This document shows positions 7,809 to 13,982 of a stretch of DNA of 13,982 nucleotides, in pieces. Origin of the DNA: Wenyingzhuangia sp. (GTDB lineage: Bacteria > Bacteroidota > Bacteroidia > Flavobacteriales > Flavobacteriaceae); assembly GCA_020628175.1 (NCBI GenBank), contig JAHDFK010000027.1, positions 1 through 13,982 of the forward strand, read 5' to 3'. Numbering within the stretch: the stretch's first letter is position 1; every line of letters begins with the position of its first letter. The translations under genes and the position numbers were made by a program. The notes beneath the pieces were generated by a model, which was not told the origin of the DNA, ran no database searches, and was given only the letters and a program-made list of their open reading frames with translations.

Positions 7809-8612
7809 ATGGAAGAAACTAAAAACATGTCTTTTTTAGACCATCTTGAAGAGTTAAGATGGCATTTGGTAAGATCTACCGTATGTGTACTTATTTTTAC
7901 AGTTGTCTTTTTTATTTTTCAAAAAGAAGTCTACAATCAATTCTTATTGGCACACCTTAATCCTGATTTTATCACCTATCAATGGTTTTGTGAAGTATTT
8001 ACTAAAATAGGCTTAGAAAGTAGTTTTTGTAATGTTAACTTTAATGCAAGCCTACAAAGTCTTTCGCCAACGAACCAGTTAATGAATGCTTTATGGTCTA
8101 GCTTTATTTTGGGTTTAATTTTATCTTTTCCTTACATTATTTGGGAAATGATGCGTTTTATTAGTCCTGGTTTAACTGCTAAAGAAAAACAAAAAAGTAA
8201 AGGCTTTATTGTGATCGCCACACTACTTTTAAGTATTGGATTGCTATTTAGCTACTATGTAATTTCTCCAATGTCTGTTTATTTTTTCTATAATTATCAG
8301 ATTACAGATTTAATTGTTAATAATTTCCAATTTGATAGTTACATAGGTCTTATCACTAATACATTATTAGGTGTATCTGTAGTATTCGAACTCCCTTTAT
8401 TGGTATATTTCTTAACTAAATTAGGTTTAATTACTCCTGAGTTTTTAAAAACCTACAGAAAACATGCTTTGGTATTGGTTTTGATAGTTGCTGCTATTAT
8501 AACACCACCTGATGTGGCTAGCCAAATTATTGTAGCAATACCTATTTTAATTTTGTACGAAATTAGTATTTGGGTATCTAAATTAATTATTAAAAAACAA
8601 GATCAATTGTAA
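7809..8612 (+). CDS. tatC: Sec-independent protein translocase TatC
   Basis: TatC is the inner-membrane receptor that recognises twin-arginine signal peptides and, with TatA, exports folded proteins. The 267-residue protein opens with the family's cytoplasmic motif SFLDHLEELRWHLVRS (8-23), including the paired glutamates E14-E15. Six membrane spans are visible at about 22-40, 92-116, 132-157, 178-203, 215-233 and 238-260. The conserved intramembrane glutamate is E194 in the FELP motif, and TPPD follows at 232-235. The first periplasmic loop (about 40-90) is rather long and contains two cysteines, C61 and C74, that could form a disulfide. The ATG lies 3 bp after the kdsD stop and the stop is 3 bp before lptB. 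No tatA or tatB is in this window; those partners must be encoded elsewhere. Confidence 0.96.
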   Translation: MEETKNMSFLDHLEELRWHLVRSTVCVLIFTVVFFIFQKEVYNQFLLAHLNPDFITYQWFCEVFTKIGLESSFCNVNFNASLQSLSPTNQLMNALWSSFILGLILSFPYIIWEMMRFISPGLTAKEKQKSKGFIVIATLLLSIGLLFSYYVISPMSVYFFYNYQITDLIVNNFQFDSYIGLITNTLLGVSVVFELPLLVYFLTKLGLITPEFLKTYRKHALVLVLIVAAIITPPDVASQIIVAIPILILYEISIWVSKLIIKKQDQL

Positions 8613-8615
8613 TTT

Positions 8616-9356
8616 ATGATTTTAAGAGCTGATAATATTCAAAAAATATACGGTAGTAGAAAAGTTGTACAAGGAATTTCATTAGAAGTAAAACAAGGAG
8701 AAATTATTGGCCTACTAGGACCTAATGGGGCTGGTAAAACAACTTCTTTTTACATGATTGTTGGAATGGTAAAACCTAACGAAGGAAGTATCTATTTAGA
8801 CGATACCGAAATTACAGATTATGCCATGTACAAACGTGCTCAAAACGGTATAGGTTATTTGGCACAAGAAGCATCTGTTTTTAGAAAATTAACCGTAGAA
8901 GAAAACATATTATCTGTTTTACAATTTACAGATAGAACAAAGGAGCAACAAAAGCAAAAGTTAGAAGAACTTATTGAAGAGTTTAGCTTAGGACATGTTA
9001 GAACCAATAGAGGAGATTTGTTATCGGGAGGAGAAAGAAGAAGAACCGAAATTGCACGTTGTTTAGCCTCTGACCCTAAATTTATTTTATTAGACGAACC
9101 CTTTGCAGGAGTAGATCCTATTGCGGTAGAAGATATTCAATCTATAGTAGCAACGTTAAAAGAAAAAAACATTGGTATTCTTATTACCGATCATGATGTA
9201 CAAGCAACATTGGCTATTACCGATAAAACCTATTTAATGTACCAAGGTAGCATACTTAAAAGCGGTACACCACAAGAACTTGCCGATGATGAAATGGTAA
9301 GACGTGTATACTTAGGAGAAAGCTTTATTTTAAAAGAAAATAAATTTAAAAAATAA
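8616..9356 (+). CDS. lptB: LPS export ABC transporter ATP-binding protein LptB
   Basis: LptB is the cytoplasmic ATPase of LptB2FG, which extracts lipopolysaccharide from the inner membrane and pushes it over the Lpt bridge to the outer membrane. The 246-residue protein is one complete ABC domain: Walker A GPNGAGKT (35-42), Q-loop Q84, signature LSGGE followed by RRRTEIAR (136-148), Walker B FILLDEP (156-162) and the switch histidine H193 in TDHDV. The [13 protein letters not shown] form and the [13 protein letters not shown] stretch after Walker B distinguish LptB from other ABC ATPases such as the LivF/LivG family. It is the third gene of a tight cluster with kdsD and tatC; kdsD and lptB share an LPS theme. 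The partners lptF, lptG and lptC are not in this window. The stop lies 2 bp from the convergent pssA stop. Confidence 0.95.
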   Translation: MILRADNIQKIYGSRKVVQGISLEVKQGEIIGLLGPNGAGKTTSFYMIVGMVKPNEGSIYLDDTEITDYAMYKRAQNGIGYLAQEASVFRKLTVEENILSVLQFTDRTKEQQKQKLEELIEEFSLGHVRTNRGDLLSGGERRRTEIARCLASDPKFILLDEPFAGVDPIAVEDIQSIVATLKEKNIGILITDHDVQATLAITDKTYLMYQGSILKSGTPQELADDEMVRRVYLGESFILKENKFKK

Positions 9357-9371
9357 GTTTACTTTCTTTTA
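9331..9371. repeat. inverted repeat across the lptB/pssA stop codons
   Basis: TAAAAGAAA (9331-9339) and TTTCTTTTA (9363-9371) are perfect 9-bp reverse complements separated by 23 bp, bracketing both stop codons of the convergent genes. The stem is AT-rich with a long loop, so any hairpin would be weak. It might contribute to termination of both genes; equally it could be a by-product of lysine-rich C-termini. Confidence 0.3.
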
Positions 9372-10087
9372 TTATCTACAAACGATAGTAATAAGTATGT
9401 AACTATAATTGTTGGAATTGCAGCCAATTTTAATACTACTATTAATACTAAAGAAATTAATAAAAATGCGTATTTTAATTTATTAGCTGCAAACGAAAAG
9501 CTTTTAAACTTTAATGCAAATAATTCTAATTTAGCGTTTAACATATAACAGCTTAAAAAAGTTAACAATATCAATACATATGGGTTGTCTACAATATAAT
9601 TTATGTACTGATACTCTTTAAATACATGCATTAACGGTAAAGAAAGTATAAAAAGTGTGTTTGCGGGTGTTGGCAATCCTATAAAATTCTCTTTTTGATT
9701 TTCATCAATATTAAAATTTGCCAAACGATAGCAAGACGCCATTGTTATTGCAAAACCTATCAAAGTCCATAACGGAAAGTTTTGAAACGAATACATGTAA
9801 CTAAGAGGTTCGTTATTACTAGCCTTTAACAACATTTGCACCATTACAACTCCTGGCACTACTCCACTTGTTACCATATCTGCTAACGAGTCTAGTTGTT
9901 TTCCTAATTCGCTTTGTACCTGTAATAACCTAGCAGCAAAACCATCAAAAAAATCAAACCCTATTCCTATTAAAACTAATAAAACAGTAAGTTCTATATT
10001 GTAGTTAACTGCAAAAATTACAGCCAAACAGCCCGATAATAAATTTAATAATGTTAGTAAATTAGGGATAAATCTTAACAGCTTCAT
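9359..10087 (-). CDS. pssA: CDP-diacylglycerol--serine O-phosphatidyltransferase
   Basis: This integral membrane enzyme joins serine to CDP-diacylglycerol to make phosphatidylserine, the precursor of phosphatidylethanolamine. The 242-residue protein carries the complete CDP-alcohol phosphatidyltransferase signature: D45-x2-D48-G49-x2-A52-R53-x8-G62-x3-D66-x3-D70, so all metal- and substrate-binding aspartates are present. Several hydrophobic spans follow, including about 9-27, 30-47, 70-85, 103-125, 160-185 and 205-236, consistent with a polytopic inner-membrane protein. The N-terminal sequence MKLLRFIPNLLTLLNLLSG is typical of bacterial PssA (family II), whereas phosphatidylglycerophosphate synthase, which shares the signature, usually opens differently. 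The start is the ATG at 10087-10085; a -7 box lies 19 bp upstream. It converges on lptB with a 2-bp gap. No psd gene is adjacent. Confidence 0.92.
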   Translation of the reverse strand: MKLLRFIPNLLTLLNLLSGCLAVIFAVNYNIELTVLLVLIGIGFDFFDGFAARLLQVQSELGKQLDSLADMVTSGVVPGVVMVQMLLKASNNEPLSYMYSFQNFPLWTLIGFAITMASCYRLANFNIDENQKENFIGLPTPANTLFILSLPLMHVFKEYQYINYIVDNPYVLILLTFLSCYMLNAKLELFALKFKSFSFAANKLKYAFLLISLVLIVVLKLAAIPTIIVTYLLLSFVDNKRK

Positions 10088-10106
10088 AAGGTAAATATCT
10101 TTATTA

Positions 10107-10114
10107 CAAATCTA
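10107..10114 (-). promoter_or_regulatory. probable pssA -7 box (TAgaTTTG)
   Basis: On the minus strand TAGATTTG (10114-10107) fully matches the Bacteroidota -7 box and ends 19 bp before the pssA ATG, giving a short leader of about 12-15 nt. I see no TTG at the expected -33 distance. Confidence 0.45.
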
Positions 10115-10155
10115 ATCATAGTTTTGCTTTACGAGTACTTATAAGTTAATTAAAA

Positions 10156-10191
10156 TTTGTCAACAAAAATAAAAATGAAACAATATATTTG
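10156..10191 (+). promoter_or_regulatory. probable porV2 promoter (TTTG / TAtaTTTG)
   Basis: TATATTTG (10184-10191) is a full -7 match, with TTTG at 10156-10159. The 24-bp spacing is slightly longer than the usual 17-23 bp. The -7 box ends 34 bp before the TTG start codon of the gene. A seven-codon ATG frame (10175-10198) overlaps the -7 box and is not a gene. Confidence 0.5.
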
Positions 10192-10225
10192 TAAATAACT
10201 AGTTATTACTAAAATTAAATTTCTT

Positions 10226-11311
10226 TTGAAAAAAAATCTCTTAATTACTCTTTTATTTTTTACCATAACGCAAATTAACGCGCAACAAATAGTAAGAAAC
10301 TACTCTAATGAATTTTTAAATATAGGGATTGGTGCTCGCGCAATGAGTATGAGCAAATCTGTATCCTCTTTTTCTTCGGGTGTAGAGGCTGGTTATTGGA
10401 ATCCTGCAGGTATTATTTCTGTGCAAGATTATGAATTTTCAATTATGCACAATTCGCTATTTAATGGTATAGGTAGTTACGATTATTTCGGAGCCGCACT
10501 TCCCGTAGAAAAAAATGATATTGCTGTTGGTGTTTCTATTATCAGGTTGGGTGTTGATAATATTTTAAACACTACAAATTTAATAGATAATAATGGAAAT
10601 ATAGATTTTAATAATATTTCTAGTTTTTCTAGTTCTGATGTCGCGGGGATTATAAGTATTGCTAAACATTTTAGCAGATATAATTTAGATATTGGTGTAA
10701 ATACTAAATTTATTAGACGAAATATTGGAGATTTTGCTAGAGGAAATGGATTTGGTTTTGATATTGGTGTTAAATATAAATATAAAAACGTTAAATTAGG
10801 TTTAACTATTAGAGATGTAACAACATCATTCACAGCATGGAAGGTTAATGATACTATTTTTGATAAAATTGCTAATGCACAAACAATAGAGAGCAATCAA
10901 AATCAAGAAAAGCCTGAAAAATATGAGCTAACATTGCCTAAATTTCAACTAGGTGCATCTTATTTTAAACAACTTAACGAGAAATACTCATTATTAACAG
11001 CTATGGATCTTATAGGTAGATTTACAGAAACTAATGATATCTTTACTTCCAAAAACATTAGTTTCTCTCCTAATTTAGGATTTGAATTAGGCTATAAAAA
11101 TATTGCTTTCTTTAGAACTGGTGTTGGTAATATTCAAAAAGAAATTGATTTTGATAATTCCATAACAACAACTTTAGAACCAAATTTAGGTATAGGAATA
11201 AAAATAAAAAATGTTGATATCGATTATGCCATTACAAATATTGGAGCTAGTACTGGAGTTAATTTTTCTAATATTTTTTCTATAAAAATAGAATTAAATG
11301 AGATGAAATAA
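10226..11311 (+). CDS. porV2: PorV/PorQ-family outer-membrane protein, PorV2-like
   Basis: The 361-residue product belongs to the PorV/PorQ family linked to the Bacteroidota type IX secretion system; PorV itself is an outer-membrane FadL-like barrel that shuttles cargo to the attachment complex. A signal peptide is clear (MKKNLLITLLFFTITQINA, cleavage probably before Q20). The mature N-terminus SNEFLNIGIGARAMSMSKSV is followed by AGYWNPAG (55-62), the family hallmark. The rest is alternating strand segments with aromatic ends, as in a beta-barrel. The segments NTTNLIDNNGNIDFN (115-129) and IRRNIGDFARGNGFGFDIG (163-181) match what I recall of flavobacterial PorV2, a paralogue whose precise role is not settled. 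The start is TTG, because an in-frame stop at 10196-10198 excludes any upstream ATG and the signal peptide begins exactly here. Its stop overlaps the next start by one base. Confidence 0.85.
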   Translation: MKKNLLITLLFFTITQINAQQIVRNYSNEFLNIGIGARAMSMSKSVSSFSSGVEAGYWNPAGIISVQDYEFSIMHNSLFNGIGSYDYFGAALPVEKNDIAVGVSIIRLGVDNILNTTNLIDNNGNIDFNNISSFSSSDVAGIISIAKHFSRYNLDIGVNTKFIRRNIGDFARGNGFGFDIGVKYKYKNVKLGLTIRDVTTSFTAWKVNDTIFDKIANAQTIESNQNQEKPEKYELTLPKFQLGASYFKQLNEKYSLLTAMDLIGRFTETNDIFTSKNISFSPNLGFELGYKNIAFFRTGVGNIQKEIDFDNSITTTLEPNLGIGIKIKNVDIDYAITNIGASTGVNFSNIFSIKIELNEMK

Positions 11312-12441
11312 TGAGATTTTACCTTCTTTTACTTTTATGTACTTCTATTTTTTCTCAAAACAAAACATTATCTACTGACTCTCAAATTAGTATATTAACA
11401 TGTGGACCAGGTGTAAACGAGTTATATTCTTACTTTGGGCATAGTGCTATTCGAATTAAAGATGCTAAAAACCATATAGATAAAGTATATAACTACGGTA
11501 TGTTTGATTTTGACACACCTAACTTTTACCTAAAGTTTTGTAGAGGTCAGTTATTATATCAGGTTTCTAGTTATCCTTACAAATACTTTCCTTACGCCTA
11601 TGCAAAAGATAAAAGATGGATAACAGCACAAATATTAAATTTAGATCGTTCTCAAAATCAACAAATATTTGATTTTCTAGAGTGGAATATATTACCAGAA
11701 AACAAAAAATATCATTACGATTTTTTTTACGACAACTGCGCAACCAAAATTCATGAAGTTTTAGAAAAAAGCATCGGTAACATTACGTACGATTTTTCTT
11801 CTTTTCCAAAACAACTCACCCATCGTGATTTGATTCACCGTTATCTACCTAAAAATTCGTGGTCTAAATTTGGTATAGATTTGGCTTTAGGAGCCGTAAT
11901 AGACAAACAAGCTACTTTAAAGCAATATTTGTTTTTACCTGATTTTGTAAAGTTAGGAATTTCCAATGCTACTTTAAAAAACAAACCGTTGATTAAAACT
12001 TCTAAATCCATTTTAAAAGATTATAGCTTACAACAATCGGTATTCCCTTTTATTCTATCACCATTCGTAATATCGTTATTACTTTTTGCTAGTGTACTTT
12101 ATTTATTTTTCAGAACAAAACATAGCATATGGTTTAATTCAATATCTGTACTTATTGGCTTTACAGGAATTCTCTTATTTTTACTATGGTTTTTTACCGA
12201 ACACAGTACTACAAAAAACAATATGAATCTTCTATGGGCAAATCCATTACTTATTTTACTTCCTTTTGTACGCAATCAATTAAAAAAAGTAATAAGTTAT
12301 ATAGGTATCCTAAGTTTAATGGGGTTTATTGTAGTAGGTATTACGAAATATCAAGTATTTAATACAAGTTTTTACATCTTAGCCTTATCAGTAACTTTAC
12401 TATATTTGAAAATCGTATTCCCTCTTAAAAAAAATTATTAA
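11311..12441 (+). CDS. DUF4105 / Lnb-like membrane protein
   Basis: The 376-residue protein starts with a signal sequence (MRFYLLLLLCTSIFSQ), followed by a periplasmic domain (about 25-235) of the DUF4105 family, now associated with Lnb, the lipoprotein N-acylation enzyme described in Bacteroides. It has a conserved histidine at H44 in YSYFGHSAIRI, and a cysteine at C143 in YDFFYDNCATKI, which together look like a Cys-His catalytic pair. Five hydrophobic spans follow (about 245-267, 272-294, 306-320, 327-346, 350-371). Between the second and third is the conserved stretch FTEHSTTKNNMNLLWANPL (295-313). By family, the likely role is adding the third acyl chain to outer-membrane lipoproteins; this is inferred and not proven for this protein. 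The ATG overlaps the porV2 stop by one base (TAATG), so translation of the two is probably coupled. Confidence 0.82.
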   Translation: MRFYLLLLLCTSIFSQNKTLSTDSQISILTCGPGVNELYSYFGHSAIRIKDAKNHIDKVYNYGMFDFDTPNFYLKFCRGQLLYQVSSYPYKYFPYAYAKDKRWITAQILNLDRSQNQQIFDFLEWNILPENKKYHYDFFYDNCATKIHEVLEKSIGNITYDFSSFPKQLTHRDLIHRYLPKNSWSKFGIDLALGAVIDKQATLKQYLFLPDFVKLGISNATLKNKPLIKTSKSILKDYSLQQSVFPFILSPFVISLLLFASVLYLFFRTKHSIWFNSISVLIGFTGILLFLLWFFTEHSTTKNNMNLLWANPLLILLPFVRNQLKKVISYIGILSLMGFIVVGITKYQVFNTSFYILALSVTLLYLKIVFPLKKNY

Positions 12442-12458
12442 AAACATCTAAATAGATG
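12440..12458 (-). terminator. possible weak terminator of the sugar transferase
   Basis: CATCTA (12445-12450) and TAGATG (12453-12458) form a short hairpin. On the minus strand it is followed by five T and, three bases later, by a further T-rich run. It lies about 50 bp past the stop codon of the sugar transferase and abuts the end of the convergent DUF4105 gene. The stem is short and AT-rich, so strength is doubtful. No T run follows on the plus strand. Confidence 0.35.
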
Positions 12459-12510
12459 GAAGTAGCTTGGATTATAAAAACACATTCTTATTTTACTCTA
12501 TTTTAAACTG

Positions 12511-13896
12511 TTATTGCCCTTTAAAATATAAAACTGTATTAATTGTTTTAATTACAATTTTAAAGTCTAAAAACAAGTTTCTTGTTTTTATATAAAATAA
12601 ATCATAACGTAACTTATCTTTTTGTTCTTCAAAAGTAGACGCATACGGATACATAACTTGTGCCCACCCTGTTAAACCAGGCTTAATAACATGTCTAATG
12701 GCATACAAAGGCATTTTTTCTTCCAACTCTCTTACAAACTCTGGTCGTTCAGGTCTTGGACCTATCAAACTCATATCTCCTTTTAAAACGTTCCAAAATT
12801 GCGGGATTTCGTCTAATCTAGTTTTTCGTAAAAATTTACCAAAAGGGGTTATTCGTGTATCATTTTTCACTGCCCATTTCGCTCCATCTTTTTCGGCAGT
12901 TGTTACCATCGATCTAAATTTCACAATCCAAAAACTTTTTCCTTTTTCTCCTACCCTTTCTTGCTTGTAAAACAAACCACCTCTATTACCTAAAATGTTT
13001 CCTATAAAAACAAAAGGTATAATCGGTACTAAAAACGCAATACCCAATGAAGCTGCAAAAATATCTAACAATCTCATAAACGAGAGATATAATCTATTTT
13101 CATGACTGTCACTCATTTTAAAATACTTGTAAAAATGTTTTGTTAAATTCTCTTCGGGTACACATTCTGTAACTCGTTCTATATAATCTTCAGAACTAGT
13201 AATATTAATTCCTAACTCGAAATAATGCGCTAATTTTTGATTTAAAGAATCTATTTGCTCTTTATCAAAACCTTTTAAAGATATAATTAACTCTTTTATA
13301 TTGTGTTTCGATATAATAGCACCTAAATCTTCTTGTTCATGATCAATATATCCATCAAAACCTTCAATTTTTGAAGTACTGATGTAACCAAATATCTTAT
13401 TATCTTTTGCTTTTTTATCCACACAATCTACAACGGCATCAAGTCTCTTTTTATTTCCAGCAATAACAATTACAGGCTTGTAAAAACGTTTCTTAGATAG
13501 TAATTGTATGTATATCAATCTCCATAAAAAGACAGAAATAAAAATTAACAAAACAAGCGTTACTATTTCTATTCTATTTTTTGGTAAAACTGGTGTTATA
13601 ATGGGTGTATAAACATATAATATAGCTGTAAATAAAGTTGTAACCGCTAAATTTTTAACGGTTCTAAACCTACTTGCAGAATCTCGTAACCTATAAAGCT
13701 CAAAAACTTGCCCACACAAAACAAAATAGACAAGCAAAACAATAACTTCTAACGAAATAGGTTTTGATAATAAATTAATGTATTTGAACTCTAGGTAGTA
13801 ATCACAAAATAAAACACCTAGATATAAACACAAAACATCTATTATCCGTAATAAAAAAATTCTTTCGGAAATATATAAATTCGTTTTTAGGGGCAT
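12511..13896 (-). CDS. polyprenyl-phosphate sugar-1-phosphate transferase (WbaP/WcaJ-like)
   Basis: Enzymes of this family move a sugar-1-phosphate from a nucleotide sugar to undecaprenyl phosphate in the inner membrane, the first committed step of a capsule, exopolysaccharide or O-antigen. The 461-residue protein has four N-terminal membrane spans (about 12-32, 46-65, 82-104, 108-131) and a CoA-binding-like Rossmann region (about 138-240). A re-entrant membrane helix carries the DX12P motif exactly (D278, P291). The catalytic domain (about 300-461) shows KFRSM (326-330), the catalytic pair D362-E363 in RLDEIPQFWN, GPRPERP (379-385) and PGLTGWAQV (406-414). This is the full length for the polyisoprenyl-phosphate hexose-1-phosphate transferase type. 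The sugar is not decidable from sequence; glucose or galactose are common for this long form. It converges on the DUF4105 gene; a polysaccharide locus may continue beyond the window. Confidence 0.93.
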   Translation of the reverse strand: MPLKTNLYISERIFLLRIIDVLCLYLGVLFCDYYLEFKYINLLSKPISLEVIVLLVYFVLCGQVFELYRLRDSASRFRTVKNLAVTTLFTAILYVYTPIITPVLPKNRIEIVTLVLLIFISVFLWRLIYIQLLSKKRFYKPVIVIAGNKKRLDAVVDCVDKKAKDNKIFGYISTSKIEGFDGYIDHEQEDLGAIISKHNIKELIISLKGFDKEQIDSLNQKLAHYFELGINITSSEDYIERVTECVPEENLTKHFYKYFKMSDSHENRLYLSFMRLLDIFAASLGIAFLVPIIPFVFIGNILGNRGGLFYKQERVGEKGKSFWIVKFRSMVTTAEKDGAKWAVKNDTRITPFGKFLRKTRLDEIPQFWNVLKGDMSLIGPRPERPEFVRELEEKMPLYAIRHVIKPGLTGWAQVMYPYASTFEEQKDKLRYDLFYIKTRNLFLDFKIVIKTINTVLYFKGQ

Positions 13897-13909
13897 CTTT
13901 CTTTTTTTA

Positions 13910-13917
13910 TAAATATA
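13910..13917 (-). promoter_or_regulatory. weak -7-like box upstream of the sugar transferase
   Basis: On the minus strand TATATTTA (13917-13910) matches seven of eight positions of TAnnTTTG and ends 13 bp before the ATG. A TTG (13944-13942) sits 24 bp further up, longer than usual. The true promoter could lie elsewhere in this 86-bp stretch or beyond the window. Confidence 0.25.
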
Positions 13918-13968
13918 GGTAAATTAGTGGCACCATACCTTCAAGTGTGTAAGTTTTAAAAACAGGGT

Positions 13969-13982
13969 TTGAACATGTTCAA
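13969..13982. promoter_or_regulatory. 14-bp perfect palindrome at the window end, possible operator
   Basis: TTGAACATGTTCAA is a perfect 14-bp palindrome ending at the last base, so its full extent cannot be seen. It lies 72 bp upstream of the sugar transferase start. Its mixed base content makes chance occurrence less likely than for a purely AT palindrome. It could be a dimeric regulator's site for this gene or for one beginning beyond the window. Confidence 0.3.

Noticed and set aside
10175..10198. Seven-codon ATG frame upstream of porV2 as a leader peptide
   Set aside because: It overlaps the likely -7 box, so it would not be transcribed from that promoter.
10483..10896. 137-codon open frame antisense to porV2
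   Set aside because: It lies entirely within a signal-peptide-bearing gene with family motifs, and has no promoter or recognisable motif of its own.
13928..13945. Sigma-54-like TGGCAC element upstream of the sugar transferase
   Set aside because: The GC required about 12 bp after GG is absent (TC instead), and it points away from the gene.
1..13982. Mobile elements, CRISPR arrays, phage or defence genes
   Set aside because: No transposase, integrase, terminal inverted repeats, spaced direct repeats or defence-family domains were seen; all long genes belong to known core families.

Overview
The window looks like ordinary chromosomal DNA from a low-GC member of the Bacteroidota, most likely family Flavobacteriaceae. 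Three things point there: the gene content (a PorV-like type IX secretion family protein, a DUF4105/Lnb-type protein, a two-piece methionine synthase, and a RecQ whose RQC region lacks the zinc cysteines); the promoters, which fit the Bacteroidota TTG/TAnnTTTG pattern rather than TTGACA/TATAAT; and the lack of strong Shine-Dalgarno sequences. The genus cannot be named from the sequence alone.

Layout. Bases 1-23 are the 5' end of a minus-strand tRNA (probably Asp) with a near-ideal promoter. On the minus strand follow trxA (195-512), the two-gene methionine synthase metH (Hcy part 3412-4401, remainder 644-3340) and recQ (4566-6770). From a short divergent spacer the plus strand then carries a tight kdsD-tatC-lptB cluster (6843-9356; gaps of 3 bp each). 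It meets pssA (9359-10087, minus) tail to tail with a 2-bp gap. A second divergent spacer starts a coupled plus-strand pair, porV2 and a DUF4105/Lnb-like membrane protein (10226-12441, sharing one base). This pair faces a minus-strand polyprenyl-phosphate sugar-1-phosphate transferase (12511-13896). The window ends in that gene's upstream region, on a 14-bp palindrome. No gene-free stretch exceeds 300 bases.

How the genes fit together. Most of the plus-strand genes, with pssA and the sugar transferase, serve the cell envelope: Kdo precursor supply (kdsD), folded-protein export (tatC), LPS transport ATPase (lptB), phosphatidylethanolamine synthesis (pssA), an outer-membrane barrel of the type IX secretion family (porV2), a probable lipoprotein acylation enzyme (DUF4105), and the first step of a surface polysaccharide (sugar transferase). 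trxA, metH and recQ are housekeeping genes.

I found no mobile element, CRISPR array, phage gene, toxin-antitoxin pair or clear defence system, and I do not claim a new system. The points most worth checking are the domain-boundary split of MetH, the cysteine-free RQC region of RecQ, the porV2/DUF4105 translational coupling, and two palindromes in promoter regions.
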